This document shows, one piece after another, positions 34,428 to 43,472 of a stretch of 64,000 bases of DNA. Location: the NCBI GenBank assembly GCA_017651315.1, contig JAGCDE010000005.1:1-64000 (forward strand), written 5' to 3'. The translations under genes were made by a program, and so were the position numbers. This DNA is from Bacteroidaceae bacterium (lineage in GTDB: Bacteria; Bacteroidota; Bacteroidia; Bacteroidales; Bacteroidaceae). Below the pieces are notes generated by a model. The model had not been told where the DNA came from. It saw only the letters and a list, made by a program, of their open reading frames with translations, and ran no database searches. Each line of letters starts with the position of its first letter. The stretch's first letter is position 1.

Positions 34428-35334
34428 ATTGTAGCGGGTTTTTTTTGCGGAACACATAGACAAGGGAACTGCTCCGTCCCCTGTGTACTGCGGATTCCAT
34501 CCAGGAACGGAATCCGAAAGCCATGCCTCTGAGGAAAGCCAGCTTATGGTACATCTGCTTCTCGGACAGTATGGATATGTAGAAACTGTCATACGGCAGC
34601 CTCTCATGATGCATGAGGGTGAAACCGTGAGCCGAAACGAGCCTGTTGATGGACATGGCGTCAAAATGCCAGCGGTGTCTCGGCACGTTGTAGGCGGCCC
34701 AGTAAGGACCGTAATGAAGTGCATCGGCTGAGCGGATGTTCGGACAGGCAATCAGAAGGATTCCTCCAGGGCGGAGCAGCGAGTGGAATGTGTCGAGAAG
34801 CTTATGAGGATTGGCTATGTGTTCGAAAACGTGCCAGAGTGTCACCACGTCAAAAGATTCGGGCTTAAGGTTATCCACATCGGCCACGTCAATCATCCTG
34901 TGGTGGAACATCTCAAGTGAGAAAAGCCGTTCCTCATGGTAGTTTTCGACCGATGTGACCTTCCATCCCTTCTTTTCCATATAGTTGGAGAACCATCCGG
35001 TCTTTGCGCCGTAGTTGAGAAGACTGCCTTCGGAACGGTAGGCGCACCTCTCCACAATACCGGCTTTGCGGGGAAGCATGGACTTTCTTACCCTGTAAAA
35101 GAGTCTGTCGGTAAGTCCCTCGGGGTCATCGCCCAGTTTGAGCCTGTGCTTGAGCCTGTCATAGCTGGCCATGTGCTGCTCGTCCGGGGCATTGTCTGTA
35201 AAGACCAGTCCGCATGATGTGCAGCGCAACAGCATGAACTGTTCCTTGCTTACTGCAAAGTCCGTGCAATAGGAGTAGAACGTAGTCTCCGGTGATCCGC
35301 AGAGAGGACACCTGCTGAAAGTCTGATTATCCAT
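34396..35334 (-). CDS. Zinc-ribbon class I SAM-dependent methyltransferase
   Basis: 312 aa from the ATG at 35334 (MDNQTFSRCPLCG). The N-terminus holds a four-cysteine zinc ribbon (CPLCG and CTSCG). The middle is a Rossmann methyltransferase with LLNYGAKTGWF in place of the usual GxGxG, then FDVVTLWHVFEHIANPHKLL and RPGGILLIACPN. Such proteins often modify sugars or lipids; the target is unknown. The atypical glycine loop may weaken SAM binding, but the fold looks complete. It heads the ftsX-uppP-truB-queA-folK run and has a good promoter upstream. Confidence 0.88.
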   Translation of the reverse strand: MDNQTFSRCPLCGSPETTFYSYCTDFAVSKEQFMLLRCTSCGLVFTDNAPDEQHMASYDRLKHRLKLGDDPEGLTDRLFYRVRKSMLPRKAGIVERCAYRSEGSLLNYGAKTGWFSNYMEKKGWKVTSVENYHEERLFSLEMFHHRMIDVADVDNLKPESFDVVTLWHVFEHIANPHKLLDTFHSLLRPGGILLIACPNIRSADALHYGPYWAAYNVPRHRWHFDAMSINRLVSAHGFTLMHHERLPYDSFYISILSEKQMYHKLAFLRGMAFGFRSWMESAVHRGRSSSLVYVFRKKNPLQYDQTKKEEED

Positions 35335-35396
35335 CAACGGCCTGGTTTTACACGTGCGTGCGAACCTAATTTTAGAATTTTATCAGGAAACGGTTG

Positions 35397-35428
35397 CAAA
35401 GATAATATCCGGCTATACCCCTTGTCAA
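35397..35428 (-). promoter_or_regulatory. Promoter of the methyltransferase-ftsX-uppP-folK run
   Basis: The minus strand has TTG (35426-35428), a 21-bp spacer, then TATCTTTG (35397-35404), matching the Bacteroidota consensus. It is 63 bp upstream of the methyltransferase ATG. It may drive most of the run down to the phosphonate cluster. Confidence 0.65.
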
Positions 35429-35456
35429 GTGTTTTAAGGATTTTTATTCAGAGTTT

Positions 35457-35467
35457 AGAATCTGTTT
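35457..35467. repeat. Half copy of the AGAATCTGTTT motif
   Basis: AGAATCTGTTT followed by TGATTTGTACC, like the left arm of the full copies at 5778 and 38795; no right arm was found. It is in the gap between miaB and the methyltransferase gene. Confidence 0.5.
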
Positions 35468-35521
35468 TGATTTGTACCGTGAATTTCTTACGCACTCTTT
35501 CACCCCTTTTTCCACCGCTCA

Positions 35522-35595
35522 CCGGTTATAATGGACCTCCATTACGCCTCGAACCGGCGAAAGCAGGTGCATGGCAATTAACGCAGGTGCATGGC
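35522..35595. repeat. Nested hairpin plus 13-bp direct repeat after miaB
   Basis: CCGGTT (35522-35527) pairs with AACCGG (35552-35557), enclosing AATGGA/TCCATT (35530-35543). Next to it GCAGGTGCATGGC occurs at 35563-35575 and 35583-35595, a 20-bp period. It lies just past the miaB stop and could fold in the 3' end of that transcript. There is no T-run, so it is not a standard terminator. Confidence 0.5.
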
Positions 35596-35596
35596 T

Positions 35597-36934
35597 TCAA
35601 TTATCGGTCTTTTCAGTTCCTAAAAGGGTTGCGGAAGTGGCCCCTGTTATGCGAACTGTAAGAAAATCTCCAGGACGATGCATGCCTTTGCCGAACACTA
35701 CGGTACGGTTCTGGACCGTGCGTCCGTAGAGTTGCTCACGGGAGCGTTTGGAGTATCCTTCTGCAAGAACTTCGTAATCGTGTCCGATGCATTCGCGGTT
35801 ACGTTCAAGCGAGAGCCGGTTCTGTAACTCTATCATCTCGTTCAGGCGGCGGATCTTGACCTCTTCGGGCACGTTGTCAGGCAGATGTCTGCTGGCATAC
35901 GTGCCTGGCCGCTCCGAATAGCGGAACATGAAGGAGGCGTCAAACCGGCACTCGCGCATGAGTGACAGGCTCTCCTGGTGATCCTCTTCCGTTTCAGAGT
36001 GATATCCGGTGAACATGTCGGTTGTCAGACCACAGTCGGGGATGATGCGTCTGATGGCGTCAACCCGTTCAAGATACCATTCGCGGGTGTATTTCCGGTT
36101 CATCAGCTTGAGTATGCGGGAGCTTCCGCTCTGTACCGGCAGGTGTATATGACGGCAGATGTTGGGAACCTGTGCGATCACATGCAGGGTTTCATCACTC
36201 ATGTCTTTGGGATGGGAAGTCGTAAACCTCACCCTCATGTCAGGTACTGCCTCGGCAACCATACGCAGCAACTGCGGGAATCCTACCGTCACTCCGTCAT
36301 CCTCAAACTTGTAGGAATTTACGTTCTGCCCAAGGAGAGTCACTTCTTTGTAACCTTTTTTCTTAAGATCCAGAACTTCATTAAGGATGCTCTGCGGCTC
36401 ACGGCTGCGTTCACGGCCACGGGTGTAGGGCACTATGCAGTAGTGGCAGAAATTGTTGCAGCCGCGCATTATCGACACGAATCCGCTGATATGGTTGCCG
36501 CAGATCCGCTCGGGGATAATGTCCTTGTAAGTCTCAGTTGTGGAAAGGTCCACATCCATCGCCTTGTGGCCGGATTCGACCTGGGCCATAAGGTCAGGCA
36601 GTGAGAGGTATGCATCAGGACCGCAAACCACATCCACGTGGTGATTCTCTGTAAGATCCTCCTTTGTACGTTCCGCCATACAGCCCATTACCCCGATGAA
36701 CAGGCCCTTTTTCCTTTTTTTCAAAGCATTGAGAGCCTCCAGACGGTTCCATATCTTCTGTTCTGCGTTCTCGCGTATGGAACAGGTGTTAAGGAATATG
36801 GCATCGGCTTCATCAATGTTTCCGGCAGGTTCATAGCCGGCCATGCGCATGATAGATGCTATAACCTCGCTGTCGGCCACATTCATCTGGCAGCCGTAGG
36901 TCTCTATGAACAGTTTCTTGTTGTTCTCTTCCAT
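35597..36934 (-). CDS. miaB: tRNA-2-methylthio-N6-dimethylallyladenosine synthase
   Basis: 445 aa from the ATG at 36934 (MEENNKKLFIETYGCQMNVA). Parts in order: N-terminal UPF0004 domain with cysteines for the second cluster; radical SAM core with MRGCNNFCHYCIVPYTRGRE (CxxxCxxC); and a C-terminal TRAM domain (GRTVQNRTVVFG). It adds the methylthio group at position 37 of tRNAs. It is transcribed divergently from the CoA-transferase gene. Confidence 0.97.
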   Translation of the reverse strand: MEENNKKLFIETYGCQMNVADSEVIASIMRMAGYEPAGNIDEADAIFLNTCSIRENAEQKIWNRLEALNALKKRKKGLFIGVMGCMAERTKEDLTENHHVDVVCGPDAYLSLPDLMAQVESGHKAMDVDLSTTETYKDIIPERICGNHISGFVSIMRGCNNFCHYCIVPYTRGRERSREPQSILNEVLDLKKKGYKEVTLLGQNVNSYKFEDDGVTVGFPQLLRMVAEAVPDMRVRFTTSHPKDMSDETLHVIAQVPNICRHIHLPVQSGSSRILKLMNRKYTREWYLERVDAIRRIIPDCGLTTDMFTGYHSETEEDHQESLSLMRECRFDASFMFRYSERPGTYASRHLPDNVPEEVKIRRLNEMIELQNRLSLERNRECIGHDYEVLAEGYSKRSREQLYGRTVQNRTVVFGKGMHRPGDFLTVRITGATSATLLGTEKTDN

Positions 36935-36956
36935 ATCCCTTAGTTGTATGCCGATG

Positions 36957-36964
36957 CAAAAGTA
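36957..36964 (-). promoter_or_regulatory. -7 element for miaB
   Basis: The minus strand reads TACTTTTG, exact TAnnTTTG, 22 bp before the miaB ATG. A clear -33 box is missing. It lies within the 141-bp region shared with the divergent CoA-transferase promoter. Confidence 0.5.
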
Positions 36965-37003
36965 CTCAAAATCCATCATATAGGGAATTCTGTGGCTACG
37001 CAC

Positions 37004-37034
37004 TTGTTTTTATTTAAGGTATTGTTTACTTTTG
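37004..37034 (+). promoter_or_regulatory. Promoter of the CoA-transferase gene
   Basis: TTG (37004-37006), a 20-bp spacer, and TACTTTTG (37027-37034), 41 bp upstream of the ATG at 37076. It matches the Bacteroidota consensus closely. Confidence 0.65.
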
Positions 37035-37075
37035 CGCGGTTTTACGCCAACGGATTCAAACAAGTACATATAACA

Positions 37076-38557
37076 ATGGCTTTCAAAAAAATGACTGCTG
37101 CCGAGGCAGCACGTTTCGTTCAGAACGGTGACAACGTAGGTTTGAGCGGATTCACTCCCGCCGGTACCCCCAAAGCCGTCACCCATGAGATTGGTTTAAT
37201 GGCCCATGAGCTTCATGAGCAGGGTAAGGAATTTCAGATAAGCATATTTACCGGCGCATCCACCGGTGATTCATGCGACGGCATCCTGTCACGTGAGCAC
37301 GCTATCCGTTACCGTGCCCCATATACCACAAACAAGGATTTCCGTACCGCTGTCAACAACGGAGAGATAGCCTACAATGACATCAACCTGAGCCAGATGG
37401 CACAGGAACTCCGTTACGGATTCTACGGAAAGCTCAACATCGGCATCATGGAGGCATTTGATGTAAGTGAGGACGGTAAGATCTGGGTTACCGCAGGTGT
37501 GGGTATCGCTCCTACCGTAGCCCGTATGGCCGACAAGCTGATTATCGAGCTCAATGCAGCCCACGCCCGTTGCGCCAAGGGCCTGCATGATATCTACGAG
37601 CCGGCCGACCCCCCATACCGTCGCGAGATTCCCGTATATCAGCCCAGCGACCACATCGGCAAGGACTACATCCAGGTGGATCCCGCCAAGATAATCGGCA
37701 TCGTTGAGGTCAATATCCCGGATGAGGCACGCGGATTCACCGCCCCCGATGAGACCACCCTCCAGATTGGTCACAACGTGGCACAGTTCCTTATCTCTGA
37801 CCTCAAGCGTGGTATCATCCCTTCTACTTTCCTGCCTCTGCAGAGTGGTGTAGGTAATGTGGCAAACGCCGTTCTGGGTGCCTTAGGCGAGGATCCTTCG
37901 GTCCCAGCATTCCAGATGTACACCGAGGTTATACAGGATTCAGTGATCAACCTGATGCGTGAGGGGCACTGCAAATTCGGCTCCAGCTCATCGCTGAGCG
38001 TAAGTAACGAGACCCTGCAGAGCATCTATGATGATATGGATTTCTTCAAGGACAAGCTGGTGCTCCGTCCCACCGAGATTTCAAACAGCCCCGAGGTTGC
38101 CCGCCGTCTGGGTCTTATTGCAATGAATACCGCCCTTGAGGCCGATATCTACGGCAACGTCAACTCAACCCACGTAAGCGGCGTCAAGATGATGAACGGT
38201 GTGGGCGGATCGGCCGATTTCACCCGCAACGCATTCATATCCATATTCAGCTGCCCGTCAGTAGCCAAGGGAGGCAAGATAAGCGCTATCGTTCCCATGT
38301 GCTCACACGTTGATCACAACGAGCACAGCGTAAAGGTGCTCATCACCGAGCAAGGTATTGCCGACCTTCGCGGCAAATCGCCTGCCGAGCGGGCAAAATG
38401 CATAATCGAGAACTGCGTGCACCCGGATTACAAGCAGCTCATGTGGGATTACCTCAAGATAGCCCAGAAGGGTCAGACCAGCCACGCCCTCGACAAGGCA
38501 TTTGCCCTGCACAAGGCTCTGGCCGAGAAGGGCGACATGCATCTGGCAGAGTTCTGA
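37076..38557 (+). CDS. Acetyl-CoA hydrolase/transferase (succinyl-CoA:acetate CoA-transferase-like)
   Basis: 493 aa from the ATG at 37076 (MAFKKMTAAEAARFVQNGDN), preceded by a good promoter; the open frame upstream starts with a TTG and is not used. Family features: GLSGFTPAGTPKAVTHEI at the N-terminus, GVGNVANAVLGAL near residue 260, and the MYTEVIQD region with the catalytic glutamate. It moves CoA between acyl groups, probably acetate and succinate, in the acetate/succinate fermentation of Bacteroidales. It is monocistronic, closed by the terminator at 38581. Confidence 0.94.
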   Translation: MAFKKMTAAEAARFVQNGDNVGLSGFTPAGTPKAVTHEIGLMAHELHEQGKEFQISIFTGASTGDSCDGILSREHAIRYRAPYTTNKDFRTAVNNGEIAYNDINLSQMAQELRYGFYGKLNIGIMEAFDVSEDGKIWVTAGVGIAPTVARMADKLIIELNAAHARCAKGLHDIYEPADPPYRREIPVYQPSDHIGKDYIQVDPAKIIGIVEVNIPDEARGFTAPDETTLQIGHNVAQFLISDLKRGIIPSTFLPLQSGVGNVANAVLGALGEDPSVPAFQMYTEVIQDSVINLMREGHCKFGSSSSLSVSNETLQSIYDDMDFFKDKLVLRPTEISNSPEVARRLGLIAMNTALEADIYGNVNSTHVSGVKMMNGVGGSADFTRNAFISIFSCPSVAKGGKISAIVPMCSHVDHNEHSVKVLITEQGIADLRGKSPAERAKCIIENCVHPDYKQLMWDYLKIAQKGQTSHALDKAFALHKALAEKGDMHLAEF

Positions 38558-38580
38558 TAGGTTTTCTGCAAATACTCAGG

Positions 38581-38613
38581 CAGCCCGTCCCTTTTATGGA
38601 ACGGGCTGTTTTT
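38581..38613 (+). terminator. Rho-independent terminator of the CoA-transferase gene
   Basis: CAGCCCGT pairs perfectly with ACGGGCTG (8 bp), followed by TTTTT, 24 bp after the stop codon. It cleanly ends the monocistronic transcript. Confidence 0.88.
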
Positions 38614-38794
38614 ATGCCCTGACTTGCATTTGCTTTTAGTGCCGTTTTTTCCGCAATTACGGCATACAATAGGCGGCGAAGTGTCAGCAGGACTGTCAGA
38701 ACCTGCACAGAAACATATTTCAGCAGATTCTTATGTCAACAGGTGTAAATCAGGCAGATTTTATTTAAGTTTGCAGTTGAATACAAATCTCTTT

Positions 38795-38893
38795 AGAATC
38801 TGTTTGAATTGTTCCATGAAGATGATTATGGGCTATTTAAGCAATGTTTGAAGAGACTATAAGAATTTTATGGAGACAAATTTAAACAATTCT
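38795..38893. repeat. Complete long copy of the AGAATCTGTTT inverted repeat
   Basis: The left arm starts AGAATCTGTTT (38795-38805) then GAATTGTTCCAT; the right arm is ATGGAGACAAATTT then AAACAATTCT (38884-38893). The outer parts pair like those of the 5778 copy, but about 50 bp of extra sequence sits in the centre. It ends 7 bp before the helicase ATG. The gap 38614..38794 shows nothing else I can support. Confidence 0.65.
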
Positions 38894-38900
38894 TATTACT

Positions 38901-41039
38901 ATGAAAAAGGACCACTTGTTTGAACTGGCTGAAAATTACATTTCCCAGACCGGTATTTCTGTCTTTCTGACCGGCAGGGCCGGGACAGGAAAGACCACCT
39001 TCCTCAAATATATTGTTGAGAACACTCCCAAACGCTGTGTCGTGCTGGCCCCGACCGGTGTCGCCGCAATCAATGCCGGCGGTGTCACAATACACTCTTT
39101 CTTCCAGTTGCCGCTCTGTCCGTATCTGCCCGACGTAAAGGAACTTGTAACGGAATATCAGTTGCCGGACGCCAAGCGTCAGCTGCGCAAGGAAAAGGTA
39201 AAGATCATCAGGACTCTTGATTTGCTGATAATAGATGAAATATCAATGGTCAGGGCCGATCTGATGGATTCAATCGATGCTGTAATGCGCCGGTACAGAA
39301 GAAACGACCAGCCGTTCGGTGGTGTTCAGATACTGATGATCGGCGATGCGCACCAGCTTCCGCCTGTCGTTACGGAGCAGGATGAGCCATGGCTCAAGAA
39401 GGTATATAAATCGCCGTTCTTCTTCCATTCAAAGGTGATGCAGCGCCTCAATTATATTACAATCGAGCTGGAGAGGGTTTATCGTCAGTCGGATTCCGCC
39501 TTTCTGCATATCCTCAACAATATTCGTGACGGGGTGATGAATGACAGTACATTCCGATTGCTGAACAGCCGTATGGATCCTTTTTTCAATACGGATGATT
39601 CCCTGTCGGTACAGAACCGGAGATGGATCCGCCTCACTACACATAACCGTCAGGCGGACAATATCAATAATGAGAAGATGAGGGCGTTGAAGACCCGTCT
39701 TTTTACGTTCTATGCAGAAGTGGAGGGCAACTTCCCGGAGAACAGCCTTCCGGCTGAGAGAACCCTGCAGCTGAAAGTGGGTGCCCAGGTCATGTTCCTC
39801 AGGAATGATTCCCGCGAGGGAAGGTATTACAACGGCATGATTGCTACCGTGACAGCTCTGGATTATGAAGAGGGGATCCTTGTGGCCGACGAGAACGGTG
39901 ATGAAATCAGCGTTCCCCTTGAAAAATGGGAGAATATCAGATATGAGATTGACAAGGAGACCAAAGAGATAACTCCGATAGTGGATGGCACGTTCACCCA
40001 ATATCCCTTGCGTGCTGCATGGGCGGTGACTATCCATAAGAGCCAGGGGCTTACATTTGACCACGTAATCATCGATGCGGCATCGGCATTCAGTTTCGGA
40101 CAGGTTTATGTGGCGCTTTCCCGGTGCCGCACTCTTGAGGGTATAGTTTTGGTCAGCCCGATTTCACAGTCCTGTCTATTCAACAACAGTGATGTCTCCG
40201 GTTTCCATGAGAATTTCCTTACTGTAAGCGAGATGGAGAAGGGACTTGCCGAAGCCCGGGACACGTATTACATGAAGGCGCTTAAGGATTGTTTCAGCTT
40301 CGGAGAGTTGCTGCGGCTCGTGGGCTGGACCGGAGGAATATTCCGGAACCACCTTATGAATATCTATCCCGGGCAGACAGATATGCTTGAGAATTTCCGG
40401 AGGCGCGTGCGTGATGCGGAGGATGTGGCTGTGAAGTTCAGGCGTGAATTGGACAGGACAGGTTGCCGGGACCGTGAGCATCTTGCTGACAGGGTGTCCA
40501 AAGCGTCGGGCTACTTCCTGCCCGTTCTGGCTGACTGTGCATCGGGAATTATACCTTTGTTATCGGTATCTGTAGATAACAAGGATGTCAAGAGCTCGCT
40601 TGACGAAGCATCGGGAGAACTGATTCCGGAACTCTCTTTCAGGATTCAGAGCCTGAAAAAGATTCTTGAGAGCGGATTCAGCATCGGATCATATCTTAAG
40701 ATAAGGAACGATGTTATGCTCTCTTCTGTTTCGGAACTTAGGAAGAAATCCGGGAAGAGCACCGGAAAGCCTCCCAAAACCCGGCCCGATGTTTCGCAGA
40801 TATATTCCAATAACCGGCATCCTGAGCTGATAGAACCCTTGATTGAATGGCGCACCGAAAAGTATGTATCCCAGAATATCCGTGCATACTGGGTGCTCAC
40901 CCAGCGGACCCTCCTGGAAATAGCCGATACTTCTCCTTCAACCAAAGAGGAGCTGCTTGCAGTCAACGGATTCGGTCCCGCCAAATGGAAACAGTACGGC
41001 GAGGAGATTCTGGAACTTATAGCAAAACACAGGAAATAG
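38901..41039 (+). CDS. PIF1-like ATP-dependent DNA helicase with C-terminal HRDC domain
   Basis: A 712-aa superfamily 1B helicase. Walker A is LTGRAGTGKTTFL near residue 25; then LAPTGVAAINAGG, Walker B LLIIDEISMV near 112, and GDAHQLPPV. A late motif is AVTIHKSQGLTFDHVIID near 375. The final 65 residues (IEWRTEKYVSQNIRAYWVLT, then VNGFGPAKW) form an HRDC-like nucleic-acid-binding domain. It unwinds DNA, probably in repair or replication restart. It appears single-gene; a repeat copy lies immediately upstream. Confidence 0.92.
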   Translation: MKKDHLFELAENYISQTGISVFLTGRAGTGKTTFLKYIVENTPKRCVVLAPTGVAAINAGGVTIHSFFQLPLCPYLPDVKELVTEYQLPDAKRQLRKEKVKIIRTLDLLIIDEISMVRADLMDSIDAVMRRYRRNDQPFGGVQILMIGDAHQLPPVVTEQDEPWLKKVYKSPFFFHSKVMQRLNYITIELERVYRQSDSAFLHILNNIRDGVMNDSTFRLLNSRMDPFFNTDDSLSVQNRRWIRLTTHNRQADNINNEKMRALKTRLFTFYAEVEGNFPENSLPAERTLQLKVGAQVMFLRNDSREGRYYNGMIATVTALDYEEGILVADENGDEISVPLEKWENIRYEIDKETKEITPIVDGTFTQYPLRAAWAVTIHKSQGLTFDHVIIDAASAFSFGQVYVALSRCRTLEGIVLVSPISQSCLFNNSDVSGFHENFLTVSEMEKGLAEARDTYYMKALKDCFSFGELLRLVGWTGGIFRNHLMNIYPGQTDMLENFRRRVRDAEDVAVKFRRELDRTGCRDREHLADRVSKASGYFLPVLADCASGIIPLLSVSVDNKDVKSSLDEASGELIPELSFRIQSLKKILESGFSIGSYLKIRNDVMLSSVSELRKKSGKSTGKPPKTRPDVSQIYSNNRHPELIEPLIEWRTEKYVSQNIRAYWVLTQRTLLEIADTSPSTKEELLAVNGFGPAKWKQYGEEILELIAKHRK

Positions 41040-41145
41040 AGTAATCTGTCCTCCAGGTACGGCCGCAAAAAGAGCGGAGTGAATGAAGAATACGCGAAAG
41101 GCGACAGGTTGCCTCAAGCCAAATAGTTAAAATGCGTTAATCGTG

Positions 41146-41175
41146 TTGCAGGTATGAAAATGCTCCATATCTTTG
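41146..41175 (+). promoter_or_regulatory. Promoter of the ABC-transporter/GntR operon
   Basis: TTG (41146-41148), 19-bp spacer, TATCTTTG (41168-41175): a near-ideal Bacteroidota promoter, 76 bp before the ATG at 41251. The rest of the 41040..41250 gap shows nothing else. Confidence 0.75.
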
Positions 41176-41250
41176 CAGTGTCTTAGTGAAGTAATACACC
41201 AATAAACATTGCTTCGCAGATTTTGAATAAGAGTCACAAAAAATGGTATT

Positions 41251-42084
41251 ATGATTAAAATCAATGATTTGGGATTTAGCTACGGCAATAATGCAGTACT
41301 GAAAGACATTTCGATGGAGCTCATGGATGGCCGGATTTACGGTCTTCTTGGGGAGAACGGAGTGGGAAAGACCACTCTTCTTACACTGCTTGCAGGCCTT
41401 AAGGAACCGCAGACCGGTTCGATTGAGATTGACGGGGAGACTCCGTTTGACCGTTTGCCATCCTTCCTGACAAACATCTACTATCTTCCCGACGAGGTGC
41501 CATCCTCCCGTATGACAGCGGAAAGGTTCGCTCAGGAGAGGGGTGTGTTCTGGAAAGGTTTTGACAGGGACAAGTTCCGCGAGATCATGGATGTATTGGA
41601 GACCGATGAATCCATGCGTATGGATCAGATGTCATACGGCCAGCTTAAAAAGACTTACATAAGTTTCGCGCTTGCCTGCAACACCCGTTACCTTTTTATG
41701 GATGAACCTACAAACGGACTTGATATTCCCTCCAAGTCACAGTTCCGCAAGGCTGTTTCCAGATATACATCCGATGAATCAACGATGCTCATATCCACTC
41801 ATCAGGTACGTGACCTTGAGGCCATCATCGACCCCATCATCATACTTGACCGCAAGGATGTGCTGCTCAATGCTTCAATTGACGAAATCACGCGGAAACT
41901 CTATTTTGACTATTCCACTGTCATAGATCCTGAGGCCCTCTATTCGGAATTGATTCCGGGAGGCTGTATTCAGGTGACAGTGAACAGTACCGGACTGGAG
42001 AGCAAGGTCAACATAGAGGCGCTCTTCAATGCTGTCCACAAGCACAGAGACCTGATAAAGAAGATGTTCAACGCAAAAAACTGA
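41251..42084 (+). CDS. ABC transporter ATP-binding protein (YtrB-like)
   Basis: A 277-aa ATPase. Walker A is LLGENGVGKTTLL near residue 33; the signature is MSYGQLKK, a variant of LSGGQ; Walker B is YLFMDEPTNGLD near 150; the H-loop is STHQ. It powers the permease encoded next, with which it overlaps by 1 bp (TGATG). With a YtrA-type GntR regulator at the operon end, it resembles transporters induced by cell-envelope stress; the substrate is unknown. Confidence 0.94.
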   Translation: MIKINDLGFSYGNNAVLKDISMELMDGRIYGLLGENGVGKTTLLTLLAGLKEPQTGSIEIDGETPFDRLPSFLTNIYYLPDEVPSSRMTAERFAQERGVFWKGFDRDKFREIMDVLETDESMRMDQMSYGQLKKTYISFALACNTRYLFMDEPTNGLDIPSKSQFRKAVSRYTSDESTMLISTHQVRDLEAIIDPIIILDRKDVLLNASIDEITRKLYFDYSTVIDPEALYSELIPGGCIQVTVNSTGLESKVNIEALFNAVHKHRDLIKKMFNAKN

Positions 42085-43001
42085 TGATTATGGAAAGTAC
42101 GGTATTCAATTTCAACAGGTTCAGACAGTATTACCGTTCGGATTTCCTGAACTGTGTCCGTAACTATGGCGTCTCGTTCCTGGTCCTTTGCACAATGGCA
42201 GTGACCACCGATATTTTCAACGGTCTGTTTTCATTCGCTGTTACCGGTGGTCATGAATGGCACGGAATGATTGAACCGGTCCGGTTCGTAATGTTTTTCA
42301 TTTTCCTTACGGTATTGATTATATCCTCGCCTGCCAAACTGTACGGATATGTGACGGACAAGAGGCAGGGCACTGCTTTCCTGATGCTGCCAGCCTCCCG
42401 GTTCGAGAAGTTTCTGTCAATGGTTTTGAACGCATGTGTCGTCGTGCCGCTGCTATTCATCTTTGTCTATCTGGGTTTTGACCTGCTGGTCTGCCTGATT
42501 GACCCCACCTGCGGTGTGTCAATGTTGCATAGGCTCTTTGTGGATATTGTGGATTTGAGACAAAACCTTGTCCAGTTCATTCCTATGGATGAACTCAGGG
42601 AAATGGGTGAGGCGAATGCCATCGAGTTGATCAACAGTATCAGTCCGGCTTTCACTCCATGGCTGCTGATTGATGATGTGATAGGCGCTGCTGTCATTTT
42701 CCTGCTCGGAGCGATCATATTCAAAAGCGCCAAGGCCGGCAAGACTCTGGGCAGTGTCATTGTAATCACCCTTTCTCTTGAAATGATCCTCTCTCCGATT
42801 ATAGGTTTCACTATGTTCAGCAAGCTGCATCCCTTATTGTCATCGGGTGCGGATGTGAGTCTGGATCTTATTCAGGAACAGTTCCCGTTTGTTTTCTGGA
42901 GCATCAGGCATCTCGCTTTGGCTGACACGGTTTCTGACACTGTCACCAACTGTGTGCTGCTGTTTTTTGTGTGGCTCAGGCTCAGGAATCTGAAACATTG
43001 A
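42084..43001 (+). CDS. ABC transporter permease
   Basis: A 305-aa membrane protein with about six hydrophobic segments (for example VSFLVLCTMAVTTDIF, FVMFFIFLTVLIIS and VVVPLLFIFVYLGFDLLV). It has the FRQYYRSDFL opening and LPASRFEKFLSMVLN loop common in ABC-2 type permeases of this class. It works with the ATPase at 41251..42084. The start (ATG at 42084, or the next methionine two codons later) overlaps the ATPase stop. Confidence 0.88.
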   Translation: MIMESTVFNFNRFRQYYRSDFLNCVRNYGVSFLVLCTMAVTTDIFNGLFSFAVTGGHEWHGMIEPVRFVMFFIFLTVLIISSPAKLYGYVTDKRQGTAFLMLPASRFEKFLSMVLNACVVVPLLFIFVYLGFDLLVCLIDPTCGVSMLHRLFVDIVDLRQNLVQFIPMDELREMGEANAIELINSISPAFTPWLLIDDVIGAAVIFLLGAIIFKSAKAGKTLGSVIVITLSLEMILSPIIGFTMFSKLHPLLSSGADVSLDLIQEQFPFVFWSIRHLALADTVSDTVTNCVLLFFVWLRLRNLKH

Positions 43002-43019
43002 CCGTTAAAATAAACTGTT

Positions 43020-43367
43020 ATGGAATTCAATCAGAACAAACCGATATATCTGCAGATTGCCGATGGAATCAGTGAAAAGATACTGAGCGGCGAGCTTAAG
43101 GAGGGCGACAGGATCCTTTCGGTCCGTGAACTGGGCGCTGAACTGGGTGTCAACCCCAATACAGCCATGCGCAGCTATGAGAAACTTACTGCGGACGGGA
43201 TAATCTATAATCAACGCGGAATAGGATATTTCGTGTCTGAAGGCGCAAGGGCTGTAGCACTGGATAAGATGCGTACGGATTTCCTTGAGAATGAGCTGCC
43301 TGGTATCCTCAGGAAAATGCGTCTGCTGGAACTCAGGGCTGAGGACTATCTGAGACCATCTGAATAA
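43020..43367 (+). CDS. GntR-family regulator, YtrA subfamily
   Basis: A 115-aa protein: an N-terminal winged helix (NKPIYLQIADGISEKILSG, LSVRELGAELGVNPNTAMR, QRGIGYFVSEGA) and a short helical tail, as in YtrA, without a large ligand domain. It is the third gene of the operon and probably controls it. Following sequence has a clear terminator at 43402. Confidence 0.95.
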   Translation: MEFNQNKPIYLQIADGISEKILSGELKEGDRILSVRELGAELGVNPNTAMRSYEKLTADGIIYNQRGIGYFVSEGARAVALDKMRTDFLENELPGILRKMRLLELRAEDYLRPSE

Positions 43368-43371
43368 TAAG

Positions 43372-43382
43372 ACAGATTCTTA
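43372..43382. repeat. Half copy of the AGATTCTTA motif
   Basis: ACAGATTCTTA lies 4 bp after the GntR gene's stop, in right-arm orientation. No left arm was found. Confidence 0.4.
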
Positions 43383-43401
43383 CATTTTTCATTTGAGGAA
43401 T

Positions 43402-43435
43402 CGGAGCCGCAGCTTTGTGGCTCCGGTTTTTTTTT
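43402..43435 (+). terminator. Rho-independent terminator after the GntR gene
   Basis: CGGAGCC (43402-43408) pairs with GGCTCCG (43419-43425), followed by a run of nine T. It ends the ABC operon and overlaps the -33 region of the next promoter. Confidence 0.88.
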
Positions 43436-43445
43436 GTTATCTTTG
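43415..43445 (+). promoter_or_regulatory. Promoter of the GH31 gene
   Basis: TTG (43415-43417), 20-bp spacer, TATCTTTG (43438-43445), 27 bp before the ATG at 43473. The -33 box is inside the terminator hairpin of the upstream operon. Confidence 0.6.
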
Positions 43446-43472
43446 AAAATCCGAACAAAAATTGGTTTGTTT

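Noticed and set aside
33555-34751. A 398-residue ftsX with a long N-terminal extension
   Set aside because: The extra 108 codons lie inside the methyltransferase gene in another frame and show no protein-like pattern; the ATG at 34427 gives a normal FtsX.
35536-35557. GGTTCGA sequence on the minus strand resembling a tRNA T-loop
   Set aside because: The flanking bases form a CGCC/GGCG stem with the wrong loop register, and no acceptor, D or anticodon arm can be built around it.
38614-38794. A small gene in the gap between the CoA-transferase terminator and the helicase
   Set aside because: Short frames there lack ribosome-binding context and protein-like composition.
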